In this document: piece by piece, positions 56,963 through 64,000 of the stretch
How the letters are laid out: each line of letters opens with the position of its first letter
Position numbering within the stretch: position 1 is the stretch's first letter
Assembly: GCA_002733805.1 (NCBI GenBank)
Contig: NVXG01000006.1
Coordinates: 31,741-95,740 of the forward strand
Reading direction: 5' to 3'
DNA from: Robiginitomaculum sp.
Lineage (GTDB): Bacteria > Pseudomonadota > Alphaproteobacteria > Caulobacterales > Maricaulaceae
DNA: 64,000 bases
Made by a program: the position numbers and the translations under genes
The notes under the pieces: model-generated
Databases searched by the model: none
The model's input: only the letters and a program-made list of their open reading frames with translations
What the model was told of the DNA's origin: nothing

Positions 56963-57763
56963 TTACTCGGAGTATGATTGCAGGGCCGTTTTGGCGGCAG
57001 CGCAATCGTGCTGGGTTTCCATCACGTCACCATTTACGTGGTTGTAAAAATCTTTCATTTGAATGAGAGACTGGTAGTCCAGCGTTAACTGCTCGTATAT
57101 TCCATTAAATTTTGTGACTTTCGCAGTGTGTTTGGTTTGTCGGGCTTGCGCCAGTGCCAGACGGCCGCCAGAATCCCATTTTGCTATAAAGGCACCATAG
57201 GCTTCATCAGAACCACCTGCAGACGCCTTGTCAGATAGAAATTCTTCAGACATGGATTGAACAACGATCAGTAATTCGTTGATTTCCTTATCCAGTATTT
57301 CTTGCTGGAAGGTTTTTAGATCATACTGTCTTTTGTTCTCCTGAATTTCCGTGCGGAGGGTATCCATCTTGTTTTGGATTACCGGGATATCAGCATCCAA
57401 GCCTGTGGCGCACCACGCGACTTTTGGCGTATTGGCCATCATGCACCGATTCATGATCTGCTCGTGCGGCATGCAGGTAGCCAGTGCAGACCCTTCAGCA
57501 CCCTTGTCCTCACGATAAGATTGCGAAGCACCGGCAATTCGCCCAGTCGATCCAGTCGAATAGATAATGGCACTTTTGCAAACTTCCCAATTGCAAATCT
57601 GCGCCGCACAGGTGGCCGTAGCACCCGGAAATTTTTGGTTTTTGGCGACACACTTTGCATAATCTACCGGTTCAGCAAATGCAGCGGTCACTGACCCCAG
57701 CATGATGCCAAAAGCGATCAGGAGCGCAGATGCGGATTGGGCAAGGCGTAACATGTTTTCCAT
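56963..57763 (-). CDS. Secreted cysteine-containing protein of unknown function
   Basis: I do not recognise the family. The protein of about 266 aa from MENMLRLAQ has a signal peptide ending AAFA-EP. The mature N-terminal part has many Cys (KCVAKNQKF, ATCAAQICNWEVCK, ATCMPHEQIMNRCMM, AWCATG) that may form disulfides. A helix-rich, probably coiled-coil middle follows (QNKMDTLRTEIQENKRQYDLKTFQQEILDKEINELL). A late Cys lies in THDCAAAK. The track's longer start puts the signal inside the protein. AAGGA is 12-13 bases upstream, a long gap. It follows aqpZ by 42 bp on the same strand. Confidence 0.7.
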   Translation of the reverse strand: MENMLRLAQSASALLIAFGIMLGSVTAAFAEPVDYAKCVAKNQKFPGATATCAAQICNWEVCKSAIIYSTGSTGRIAGASQSYREDKGAEGSALATCMPHEQIMNRCMMANTPKVAWCATGLDADIPVIQNKMDTLRTEIQENKRQYDLKTFQQEILDKEINELLIVVQSMSEEFLSDKASAGGSDEAYGAFIAKWDSGGRLALAQARQTKHTAKVTKFNGIYEQLTLDYQSLIQMKDFYNHVNGDVMETQHDCAAAKTALQSYSE

Positions 57764-57805
57764 TTGGACGTGAAATCCTTCTTCGAGCGTTTCAAAGGTC
57801 ACCAT

Positions 57806-58480
57806 TTATTTCTTATCTTCAAGCAAGCCAGATTTGAACAACAAACCGGCACCTGCTGCACCAATGGCCGGTGCAACAAAGAACAACCATAATTGTTCAA
57901 AACCGGTAAACAGAGCCGGTCCGAAACTGCGCGCCGGATTAACCGACACACCAGTGACTTGAATGCCAACCAAATGAATAACCCACAAGGTCAGGCCAAT
58001 GGCGAGGCCAGCCATTGTTGCCGGAGCAGCTTTGCTGGTTGCGCCCAAAATCACTACGACAAACAAGAAAGTAGCAACGACTTCAAATATGAAGGCAGAC
58101 ATTTGAGAGTATTCGCCCAAATACCCTGGTCCCCATCCATTTTGTCCCAAACCGTTGGTCGCGAGATCATATCCGGTTTTGCCCGAGGCAATCAGATAAA
58201 CCAATGCGGCACCGATGGCAGCGCCAATAAATTGGGCAATCCAGTATTTGAGCATTTCAGCGCTGCTCATTCGACCCGAAATAAACGCACCTAACGATAC
58301 TGCCGGGTTCACATGACAACCCGAAATTGGCCCGATGCCATAGGCCATGGCCACAATGGCCAAGCCAAATGCCGCCGCGATCCCGGCCTGTCCAATTTCT
58401 GCACCGCCAAGTACTGCTGCTCCACAGCCAAACAAAACCAGTGTGGCTGTGCCAATCAATTCTGCGATATATTTATGCAT
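57806..58480 (-). CDS. aqpZ: Aquaporin Z
   Basis: The protein of about 224 aa is a six-helix water channel. Both half-helix NPA boxes are intact (GCHVNPAVSLGAF and VSVNPARSFGPALF). The selectivity-filter Arg follows the second NPA. The N-terminal EXIGTATLVLFGCG segment is typical. ATG 58480 is selected because AGGGGA stands five bases before it; the track's 18 extra residues are not family-like. It probably serves osmotic adjustment, in line with a marine setting. Confidence 0.93.
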   Translation of the reverse strand: MHKYIAELIGTATLVLFGCGAAVLGGAEIGQAGIAAAFGLAIVAMAYGIGPISGCHVNPAVSLGAFISGRMSSAEMLKYWIAQFIGAAIGAALVYLIASGKTGYDLATNGLGQNGWGPGYLGEYSQMSAFIFEVVATFLFVVVILGATSKAAPATMAGLAIGLTLWVIHLVGIQVTGVSVNPARSFGPALFTGFEQLWLFFVAPAIGAAGAGLLFKSGLLEDKK

Positions 58481-58667
58481 GCTTTTCCCCTTACAGGTGT
58501 TTCGATGACCCGCCCCTGATTTGACAGCTAACAATAATTTTCGAAAAGCACAATCTATTGCGCAAAAGTCTGGTCAATCGAACGAATGGCTTCCGTTTAA
58601 GCAAAGTCGCGCGTACACTTTTTTACAAACAGGGCAAAACGACTCTGTACACCATCAGGATTGAGAC

Positions 58668-59876
58668 ATGAGCCAAGCATTTTATCGCCATTTAACGGCA
58701 GAGCTGCGCGAGATTGAGGCGGCCGGACTGACCAAGTCCGAGCGAGTAATTACCTCGCACCAATCGGCTGAAATCGCCGTGGATCAAGGCGCGGGTACGC
58801 CGCAAATTGTCGTCAATTTTTGCGCCAACAACTATCTGGGTTTAGCTGATAGCCCAGCATTAGTCGAAGCGGCCAAACAAGGTCTGGACGACTGCGGGTT
58901 TGGCATGGCGTCAGTACGCTTTATTTGCGGCACCCAATCGATCCATACCGAACTGGAACGGGATTTATCCGAATTTTTCGGCAAGGAAGACAGTCTGCTC
59001 TATGTGGCCTGTTTTGATGCCAATGGCGGATTGTTCGAGCCGTTGTTTGGCCCGGAAGACGCCATTATTTCCGACAGCCTGAACCATGCGTCGATCATTG
59101 ACGGCATTCGGTTGTGCAAGGCCAAGCGGTTTCGCTATGCCAATAATGACATGAACGATTTGGAAGCCAAATTGATCGAGGCCGATGCTGCTGGAGCGCG
59201 CCACAAGATCATTGCCACCGATGGGGTGTTCTCGATGGATGGGATCATTGCTGATCTGCCCGCCATTTGTGATCTGGCCAATAAATATGGCGCAATCACC
59301 ATGGTGGATGATAGCCATGCGGTCGGTTTTATGGGTGCAGGTGGGCGCGGTACACCAGAGCATTGCGGCGTGCTGGAGCGGGTTGATATTCTGACCGGCA
59401 CATTGGGCAAGGCGCTGGGCGGTGCGGCGGGTGGCTATGTCTCGGGTCGCCGTGAGGTGTTGGACATGCTGCGCCAACGCTCCCGGCCTTATTTGTTCTC
59501 CAATGCGCTGCCACCGATGCTGTGTGCGGCCGGGATCAAATCATTGGAATTGGTCCGCGATGGGGCAGAGCTTCGCAAGCAACTATTCGACAATGCCCAG
59601 CGGTTTCGAGCTGGCATGGCGACGGCCGGGTTTGAGCTGACCCCCGGTGAACATCCGATTATTCCGGTGATGCTGGGGGATGCAAAACTGGCGCAAGGCA
59701 TGGCGGACAAATTGCTGGATGAAGGGATTTACGTGATCGGATTTTCGTTCCCCGTAGTGCCAAAAGGCCAAGCCCGCATCCGCACCCAGATGTCGGCGGC
59801 TCATACGTCAGAGCAAATTGATTTTGCCATTGTGGCCTTTACCAAGGTCGGCCGGGAATTGGGAGTGATCTCATGA
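58668..59876 (+). CDS. kbl: 2-amino-3-ketobutyrate CoA ligase (glycine C-acetyltransferase)
   Basis: The 402-aa PLP enzyme converts 2-amino-3-oxobutyrate and CoA to glycine and acetyl-CoA. Features are [68 protein letters not shown] and the Schiff-base Lys in [19 protein letters not shown] precedes the ATG by seven bases. It overlaps tdh by 4 bp, forming the standard threonine degradation operon. Confidence 0.96.
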   Translation: MSQAFYRHLTAELREIEAAGLTKSERVITSHQSAEIAVDQGAGTPQIVVNFCANNYLGLADSPALVEAAKQGLDDCGFGMASVRFICGTQSIHTELERDLSEFFGKEDSLLYVACFDANGGLFEPLFGPEDAIISDSLNHASIIDGIRLCKAKRFRYANNDMNDLEAKLIEADAAGARHKIIATDGVFSMDGIIADLPAICDLANKYGAITMVDDSHAVGFMGAGGRGTPEHCGVLERVDILTGTLGKALGGAAGGYVSGRREVLDMLRQRSRPYLFSNALPPMLCAAGIKSLELVRDGAELRKQLFDNAQRFRAGMATAGFELTPGEHPIIPVMLGDAKLAQGMADKLLDEGIYVIGFSFPVVPKGQARIRTQMSAAHTSEQIDFAIVAFTKVGRELGVIS

Positions 59877-60895
59877 AAGCATTAGTCAAGGCAAAGCCGG
59901 AGCCGGGTATTTGGATGCAGGACATGCCGGTGCCCAAACCCAAACATGATGAAGTGCTAATCAAGATTAAGAAAACCGCGATTTGTGGCACGGATATTCA
60001 TATCTACAATTGGGATCAGTGGTCACAGGAAAACGTGCCCGTACCCCTGATCACCGGCCATGAATTCATGGGCGAGATCGTCGAGTTGGGCCAACACGTC
60101 ACCCGGCACCATGTTGGCTTGCGGGTATCTGGTGAGGGCCATGTGGTTGGCGATTTATCGCGCGCGGCTCGTGAAGGCAAATGGCATTTGTCGGCGGACA
60201 CCAAGGGCATTGGTGTGAACCGTGATGGGGCATTTGCTGAATATCTGGCGTTGCCCGCCTTCAACGTCGTGCCATTGCCGCCCCACGTCAGTGATGACGT
60301 GGCAGCGATATTGGACCCGTTGGGCAATGCGACCCATGCGGCGTTGACCTTTGATTTGGTCGGCGAAGACGTGCTGATCACCGGGGCCGGACCCATTGGC
60401 GCGATGGCCGGAGCCATTGCCCGCCACGCCGGGGCGCGCCATGTGGTGATCACCGACATCAACCAAACCCGGCTTGATCTGGCCGCCAATCTGGCCGATG
60501 TGCGAACGGTCAATGTCGCCAAAGAAGACTTAGCCGATGTCATGGCTGAACTGGGCATGACCGAAGGCTTTGACGTGGGTCTGGAAATGTCCGGTGCGGA
60601 GGCAGCCTTCACCCAAATGACCGATACCATGGTGATGGGCGGCAAGATCGCAATGCTCGGCATTCCACCCGGCGAAACCCAAGTCAATTGGGGAACCATC
60701 ATCACCAAAGCCCTAACCATCCAAGCCATTTACGGCCGCCGCATGTTCGAAACCTGGTACAAAATGCTGGCCATGTTAGGCTCCGGCCTAAACGTCGACG
60801 GCATCATCACCGATCACTTCGCCGTGGACGACTTCCAAGCCGGATTTGACCGGATGCGTTCAGGGGAGAGCGGGAAGGTGATATTGGAGTGGTGA
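59873..60895 (+). CDS. tdh: L-threonine 3-dehydrogenase
   Basis: The 340-aa zinc-dependent medium-chain dehydrogenase oxidises threonine to 2-amino-3-ketobutyrate, the substrate of Kbl. It has the catalytic Zn Cys in [50 protein letters not shown], and the NAD-binding [18 protein letters not shown]. The structural zinc Cys cluster normally present in this family is replaced around [18 protein letters not shown], where no Cys is seen. It follows kbl by an ATGA overlap. Confidence 0.93.
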   Translation: MKALVKAKPEPGIWMQDMPVPKPKHDEVLIKIKKTAICGTDIHIYNWDQWSQENVPVPLITGHEFMGEIVELGQHVTRHHVGLRVSGEGHVVGDLSRAAREGKWHLSADTKGIGVNRDGAFAEYLALPAFNVVPLPPHVSDDVAAILDPLGNATHAALTFDLVGEDVLITGAGPIGAMAGAIARHAGARHVVITDINQTRLDLAANLADVRTVNVAKEDLADVMAELGMTEGFDVGLEMSGAEAAFTQMTDTMVMGGKIAMLGIPPGETQVNWGTIITKALTIQAIYGRRMFETWYKMLAMLGSGLNVDGIITDHFAVDDFQAGFDRMRSGESGKVILEW

Positions 60896-60899
60896 TGCA

Positions 60900-61634
60900 A
60901 TGACAAACGTGAATATTACGTTGGCTGCGGTTGGTCACATGCCCATGCAGTTTAACAAAGCAAAGATTCAAAAGTGGCCATCGGGTATTTTTGAAGTATC
61001 TGGCGATATCAATACTTATACATTACCGACAGATTCGGATGGACCTAGTTGGGAGTTCACAGATAAGAATTTGGAGAGGGTATTGCCAAATGATTTTGAG
61101 GGTGAGTTTTTAATCGCGATTGTAAATGTGCCTCTAGAACTCAACTGGTACTCACGACGATTAAGCAATAATCGAATTGTTTTTTCTTTTCATGAAGTAA
61201 AAGATATTTTAATCCGAGAAAATATACCGCTGGAAAACGTAATTCTTCGGCTAATGTACGCGTATTCATTGGTTTTTTTGGAGAATAACAGATCCATTCC
61301 ATTAGCTACTGAGAGAACAAATTTTACGCACGATGAAACTCGCGGCTGCTTGTTTGATATGAACGGAATCAAGTCAGATATCGTGGAGTCTTGTGACAAA
61401 CCGATTATCTGTTCCCCATGTGAAGATAGGATTCTGAAGGCCAGAATTTCGGTTGAAAATATCAAAAAGACCAAAAAAGAAATTTCAAAAATCAAAAAAC
61501 AGACATTTTATAAAATTCTGAAATTTATTCAGATATACCCAATTCTTTCAATTCTGGTTTCGGCCATATTTGCAATAGTACTTGGTGTGTTAAGTTCACT
61601 GATTGCCACTGGAATTCTATCCAAATTCCCTTAA
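60900..61634 (+). CDS. Tail-anchored cysteine-motif protein of unknown family
   Basis: I cannot name this 244-aa protein. The N-terminal 150 residues look like a soluble alpha/beta domain (GEFLIAIVNVPLELNWYSRRLS, NRIVFSFHEVKDILI, ENVILRLMYAYSLVFL). A compact His/Cys motif follows, HDETRGCLFDMNG then KPIICSPCEDRIL (H-x5-C ... C-x2-C). A Lys-rich coiled coil leads into one C-terminal transmembrane helix (ILSILVSAIFAIVLGVLSSLI). The arrangement vaguely recalls an archaemetzincin C-terminus without an HExxH. Its codons are visibly AT-richer than tdh, which ends 4 bp before it, and it borders a repeat-rich MazEF island, suggesting acquisition. Confidence 0.7.
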   Translation: MTNVNITLAAVGHMPMQFNKAKIQKWPSGIFEVSGDINTYTLPTDSDGPSWEFTDKNLERVLPNDFEGEFLIAIVNVPLELNWYSRRLSNNRIVFSFHEVKDILIRENIPLENVILRLMYAYSLVFLENNRSIPLATERTNFTHDETRGCLFDMNGIKSDIVESCDKPIICSPCEDRILKARISVENIKKTKKEISKIKKQTFYKILKFIQIYPILSILVSAIFAIVLGVLSSLIATGILSKFP

Positions 61635-61653
61635 AACTTGGCCAACATGGAGC

Positions 61654-61688
61654 AAAAACTGGATCACCCGAACAAGTCGGGTGATGAC
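61654..61688 (+). repeat. 35-bp palindromic repeat, copy 1
   Basis: AAAAACTGGATCACCCGAAC continues as AAGTCGGGTGATGAC, and the same 35 bases occur at 62489-62523. The core ATCACCCGA-ACAAG-TCGGGTGAT is a perfect 9-bp stem with a 5-nt loop. It lies just after the unknown gene's stop. Confidence 0.85.
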
Positions 61689-61734
61689 AATGGGATGGTG
61701 TTGCTTGGACAAGAATTGTTCTCAACAACCAATC

Positions 61735-61763
61735 CGTCATTGCGGGCTTGATCCGCAATCCAT
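61735..61763 (-). repeat. Palindromic repeat, same family, inverted orientation
   Basis: CGTCATTGCGGGCTTGATCC continues as GCAATCCAT. ATTGCGG and CCGCAAT form a perfect 7-bp stem. Read on the minus strand it follows the TGGAT...ATGAC plan of the other copies. Confidence 0.65.
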
Positions 61764-61794
61764 CCACCCGTCGTTATTGCGTCAAGTACATGGA

Positions 61795-61822
61795 TGGATA
61801 CCGGGGCAAGCCCGGCATGACG
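61795..61822 (+). repeat. Palindromic repeat, same family
   Basis: TGGATACCGGGGCAAGCCCG continues as GCATGACG. The CCGGG/CCCGG arms and TGGAT...ATGACG ends match the family layout. It lies 35 bp beyond the mazF stop. Confidence 0.6.
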
Positions 61823-61856
61823 GAGTGATGTGGAAATTCTGTTTCTGCAACCGCCT

Positions 61857-62183
61857 TCAACCTATCCCCAAAAACACCATCAGCGAGCGCTCCAACCTCA
61901 CCATATCCTTTGATGATAACTCCCCGATTTTACGGCCCAGCCGGCCTTTATGAACGGTACTGACCTTGTCCGCCATCATTCGGGATGTGGCTTTTAGTCC
62001 GTTCTCGTCACTTGGTTCGACAGCAATGCGAAAAAGCGGGGCTTCGGTCTCATCGCTGGTGAACACACAGATGGTTATGGAGGCAAGAGCAGAAAAATGG
62101 TCGTCTTGCAAAATGACGGCCGGGCGTGGTTTGCCGGTATAGCCAGAGCCACCAGATACCGTCCATATTTCACCACGTTTCAT
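61857..62183 (-). CDS. mazF: MazF/PemK-family endoribonuclease toxin
   Basis: The 108-aa toxin of a type II system probably cleaves mRNA at short motifs. It starts MKRGEIWTVSGGSGYTGKPRPAVIL, the usual R-G-(E/D)-(I/V)-W and KPRPAVI signatures, followed by ICVFTSDETEAP, GLKATSRMMADKVSTVHKGRLGRKIGEL with the conserved S/T-x-x-x-x-D-K segment, and MVRLERSLMVFLGI. It overlaps the antitoxin gene by 4 bp and lies between members of a palindromic repeat family. Confidence 0.9.
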   Translation of the reverse strand: MKRGEIWTVSGGSGYTGKPRPAVILQDDHFSALASITICVFTSDETEAPLFRIAVEPSDENGLKATSRMMADKVSTVHKGRLGRKIGELSSKDMVRLERSLMVFLGIG

Positions 62184-62404
62184 TCAGAAATCGCGTCAAT
62201 GAATTCCTGATCGGGCTGATCCAGAGCCGATGCGGCAATGGCGCGGGCTTGCAGTTTTGCTTGCTTTGCGAAGTCAGCCGACCGGGTGTCTGGCACCCAT
62301 ATTTGCACCGGGCGCAAACCTTTGGCCCGCATCCGTGAACGGTGTGCTTGGACTTTCTCGGCGGAAGTTTTTTTACGGTTTTGTGCAGACAATTCAGACT
62401 CCAT
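62180..62404 (-). CDS. mazE: MazE-family (DUF3018) antitoxin
   Basis: The 74-aa protein has the DUF3018 pattern SAEKVQAHRSRMRAKGLRPVQIWVPDTRS followed by FAKQAKLQARAIAAS and a C-terminal acidic tail QEFIDAISE expected to block the toxin. These antitoxins pair with MazF in many proteobacteria. The gene precedes mazF with a 4-bp overlap, the normal order. The pair may autoregulate; no operator was picked out. Confidence 0.88.
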   Translation of the reverse strand: MESELSAQNRKKTSAEKVQAHRSRMRAKGLRPVQIWVPDTRSADFAKQAKLQARAIAASALDQPDQEFIDAISE

Positions 62405-62488
62405 TGGTTACATGTAACCTACTGCAAGCGGCCAAAATGTCAAGAAATTCCGTCATTGCTTAGGTGATCCGGGCAATCCAGCAAGTGT

Positions 62489-62523
62489 AAAAACTGGATC
62501 ACCCGAACAAGTCGGGTGATGAC
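62489..62523 (+). repeat. 35-bp palindromic repeat, copy 2
   Basis: This is identical over 35 bp to 61654-61688 and in the same direction, so the MazEF genes lie between two direct repeats. A truncated relative, GGTGATCCGGGCAATCCAGC, lies just before it at 62463-62482. Confidence 0.85.
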
Positions 62524-62557
62524 GCTTTGGGGATATGAACACCCAAATCTGACCCAT

Positions 62558-62584
62558 CGTCCCCAGGCGTGATCTGGGGTCCAT
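62558..62584 (-). repeat. Palindromic repeat, related element
   Basis: CGTCCCCAGGCGTGATCTGG continues as GGTCCAT. The CCCCAG and CTGGGG arms pair, and the minus-strand reading follows the TGGAC...GACG plan of the family. Confidence 0.55.
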
Positions 62585-62665
62585 CCTTGGCGTTGCTGCA
62601 AACAAGTTTGGGTGCAGTTGCCTTGCAAAAGAGACCGGTGGTCAATCATCTATGAAATTGACGTT

Positions 62666-63040
62666 TTAACCTTCGGCAGGTTGTTTTTTACTGGCGATCC
62701 AAACCAGCGCCAAAGCAATGAATGCGGGTAGTGCCTGTACAAATAATATCGAGGCTTTGGCCGTGAAGCCGCCAAAAATACCGGAGATGATCACACAGAG
62801 CAGGAAGAAAATCTTCACATCCTTGCGCCCGGCCAGCAAACCCCAGACAAGGCCTGCCGCCAAAAACCCGTTATACAAACCCTGATTAGCGGCCAAAGCA
62901 GCAGATTCTGCCGCAAATTCCGGTGTGGTGCCAAATATTTGTTGTCCCGCGGGTTTTGACCACAAAAACATCTCCAACACTAAAAACCCAAAATGACTAA
63001 AGGCAACAAAAGCAGTGCTTATCCATGCAAGAAATTTCAT
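62666..63040 (-). CDS. DUF1304 family membrane protein
   Basis: The protein of about 124 aa has four hydrophobic helices. DUF1304 features are FSHFGFLVLEMFLW, AANQGLYNGFLAAGLVWG and SGIFGGFTAKASILFVQALPAFIALAL. GGAGG precedes the ATG at 63040; the track adds seven residues upstream without support. Function is unknown. It sits alone between repeat-bearing gaps. Confidence 0.85.
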   Translation of the reverse strand: MKFLAWISTAFVAFSHFGFLVLEMFLWSKPAGQQIFGTTPEFAAESAALAANQGLYNGFLAAGLVWGLLAGRKDVKIFFLLCVIISGIFGGFTAKASILFVQALPAFIALALVWIASKKQPAEG

Positions 63041-63143
63041 ACCAGCCTCCAAACCGTCCAACGATTTCTATACGTCTTGGCAACGTTCTGCAATGATTGC
63101 TCATTGGCGGACTTGATCTGGGGTCTAGCGCGTGGGTAAAAGA

Positions 63144-63195
63144 CTGGACCCCGGCCCCACCGGTCAAGCCGGAGGGTGGTCTGGGGCCGGTGATG
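63144..63195. repeat. Long GC-rich hairpin in the cdd leader
   Basis: CCGGCCCCACC at 63151 can pair with the GGTGG...GGGGCCGG stretch ending at 63190, with CCGG-TCAAG-CCGG nested inside. It resembles the repeat family in its TGGAC and TGATGG ends. It lies 21 bp before the cdd start, so it would be in the mRNA leader if transcription starts upstream. Confidence 0.5.
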
Positions 63196-63215
63196 GAATA
63201 ACGTCAGGAACCCGA

Positions 63216-63608
63216 ATGAAACAATTACGTGCCGCCGCCAAAATTGCCATGCATCAGGCCTATGCGCCGTATTCTGAGTATCAGGTCGGCGCGGCGCTTC
63301 GTACGCGCTCTGGCAAGGTGTATTCGGGGGGCAATGTGGAGAACGCAGCGTATCCGCTGGGCAATTGTGCGGAGGCCTCGGCCATTGCGGCGATGGTGTT
63401 GGCTGGCGAGCGCGAAATTGCCGAAATTTTCATTATGAGCAAGGGCAAGAAACCCGGTACGGTTTGTGGTGGTTGTCGGCAGCGTTTGGCTGAGTTTGCC
63501 GGGCCTGATATTCGGATTGATTGCGGACTGGAAAGCGGGGAAACAAACACCTATACCTTGGGCGAATTGTTGCCCCACGCCTTTGATTTGAAAGAAACCA
63601 AAGTATGA
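63216..63608 (+). CDS. cdd: Cytidine deaminase
   Basis: The protein of about 130 aa deaminates cytidine and deoxycytidine to uridine forms. The zinc motif is CAEASAI (catalytic Glu) with CGGCRQ, and YAPYSEYQVGAAL and GGNVENAAYPLGNC are typical. The ATG at 63216 has AGGAA just upstream; the track's 28 extra residues come from the palindromic element. It overlaps the purine nucleoside phosphorylase start by 4 bp, giving a nucleoside salvage operon. Confidence 0.93.
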   Translation: MKQLRAAAKIAMHQAYAPYSEYQVGAALRTRSGKVYSGGNVENAAYPLGNCAEASAIAAMVLAGEREIAEIFIMSKGKKPGTVCGGCRQRLAEFAGPDIRIDCGLESGETNTYTLGELLPHAFDLKETKV

Positions 63609-64000
63609 GAACTGTTATTCGCAAAGCCGTTGAATTTATCGAAAGCCGGGCCGGTCAAAAAGAACGATTGGCCCTTGTGCTGGGTTCTGGCTTGGGTGGT
63701 CTGGTTGATCTGGTCGAAGACAAGGTATCCATTCCATATTCGGACATTCCGGGTTTTCCAATCTCTACCGTAGCGTCTCATGCGGGCGAGTTGGTATTGG
63801 GCCGGATTGGCAAGATGGAAGTGGCGCTGATGGCTGGGCGCATCCACTATTATGAAGACGGAAATCCAGCCGCGATGATGGTGCCGATCGAGGTGTTATG
63901 GCATTTGGGCTGTCGGACTTTGTTGCTGACCAATGCGGCGGGTAGTGTCAACGAAGACGTGCCGCCAGCCAGCGCATCATTGATCACGGACCACATCAAT
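63605..64000 (+). CDS. Purine nucleoside phosphorylase (N-terminal part)
   Basis: This gene is cut by the right edge, leaving about 132 residues; it is absent from the ORF track because no stop is seen. It starts MRTVIRKAVEFIESR at an ATGA overlap with cdd. Family motifs of the trimeric PNP type are LALVLGSGLGGLVD (phosphate loop), PGFPISTVASHAGELVLG, MAGRIHYYEDGNP and LLLTNAAGSVNED. It would split purine nucleosides with phosphate, complementing cytidine deaminase in salvage. Confidence 0.9.
   Translation, partial: MRTVIRKAVEFIESRAGQKERLALVLGSGLGGLVDLVEDKVSIPYSDIPGFPISTVASHAGELVLGRIGKMEVALMAGRIHYYEDGNPAAMMVPIEVLWHLGCRTLLLTNAAGSVNEDVPPASASLITDHIN

Noticed and set aside
60016-60729. 237-aa minus-strand ORF inside tdh
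   Set aside because: Shadow of the GC-rich tdh frame; no recognisable protein.
61654-62523. Possible CRISPR array from repeated 35-mers
   Set aside because: Only two identical copies about 800 bp apart with genes between them and no spacer pattern or cas genes.

Overview
The window looks like chromosomal DNA of a heterotrophic, probably marine or aquatic alphaproteobacterium. It has a TonB-dependent receptor feeding a sugar locus, a fused rhamnulose-1-phosphate aldolase/alcohol dehydrogenase, a YfgM-BamB-Der gene order, an NnrU protein and a GTTC-N7-GTTC SOS-like box. The genus cannot be fixed from the sequence; relatives of Caulobacterales, Maricaulales/Hyphomonadales or Kordiimonadales are plausible. 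I found no rRNA, tRNA, CRISPR array, insertion sequence or prophage. Coding density is very high, with many ATGA start/stop overlaps and several convergent pairs that share stop-codon bases.

Region 1 (1-13.2 kb) is an L-rhamnose/rhamnoside utilisation locus: partial PhyH dioxygenase, rhaI and rhaD-ADH on the minus strand; divergently a TonB receptor, an FGGY sugar kinase and a DeoR regulator; then an HSL-type esterase, a GPH sugar:cation symporter and a GH78 alpha-L-rhamnosidase. Together they would import rhamnosides, release rhamnose, isomerise and phosphorylate it, split rhamnulose-1-phosphate and oxidise lactaldehyde. Phased direct repeats lie in the divergent promoter.

Region 2 (13.3-25.7 kb) is mixed: a wax ester synthase/DGAT with a lipase-like hydrolase, a membrane protein of unknown function, a second stand-alone RhaD-like class II aldolase, a fused aspartate kinase-diaminopimelate decarboxylase, a PiT phosphate transporter with a Pho-box-like site, an M16 zinc peptidase lipoprotein and an alpha/beta hydrolase lacking the usual serine.

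Region 3 (25.8-38.4 kb) holds a FAH-family hydrolase, a MarR regulator and a GntP permease, followed by the histidine utilisation genes hutF, hutI, hutH, hutG and hutU (five-step route through formylglutamate), interrupted by a hybrid sensor histidine kinase.

Region 4 (38.4-60.9 kb) is mainly housekeeping: guaB-rsmB-guaA, an exported methyltransferase-like protein, a cupin, NnrU, an ECF sigma cluster, YfgM-like/bamB/der, hemN, and on the minus strand radA-cvpA-purF-SDR, a cysteine-containing secreted protein and aqpZ, then kbl-tdh for threonine breakdown.

Region 5 (60.9-63.2 kb) is the most accessory-looking part: an AT-richer, tail-anchored, cysteine-motif protein of unknown family, a DUF3018-type MazE/MazF pair, and a cluster of palindromic intergenic repeats including two identical 35-bp copies. 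The window ends in nucleoside salvage genes (cdd, purine nucleoside phosphorylase, cut by the window edge).
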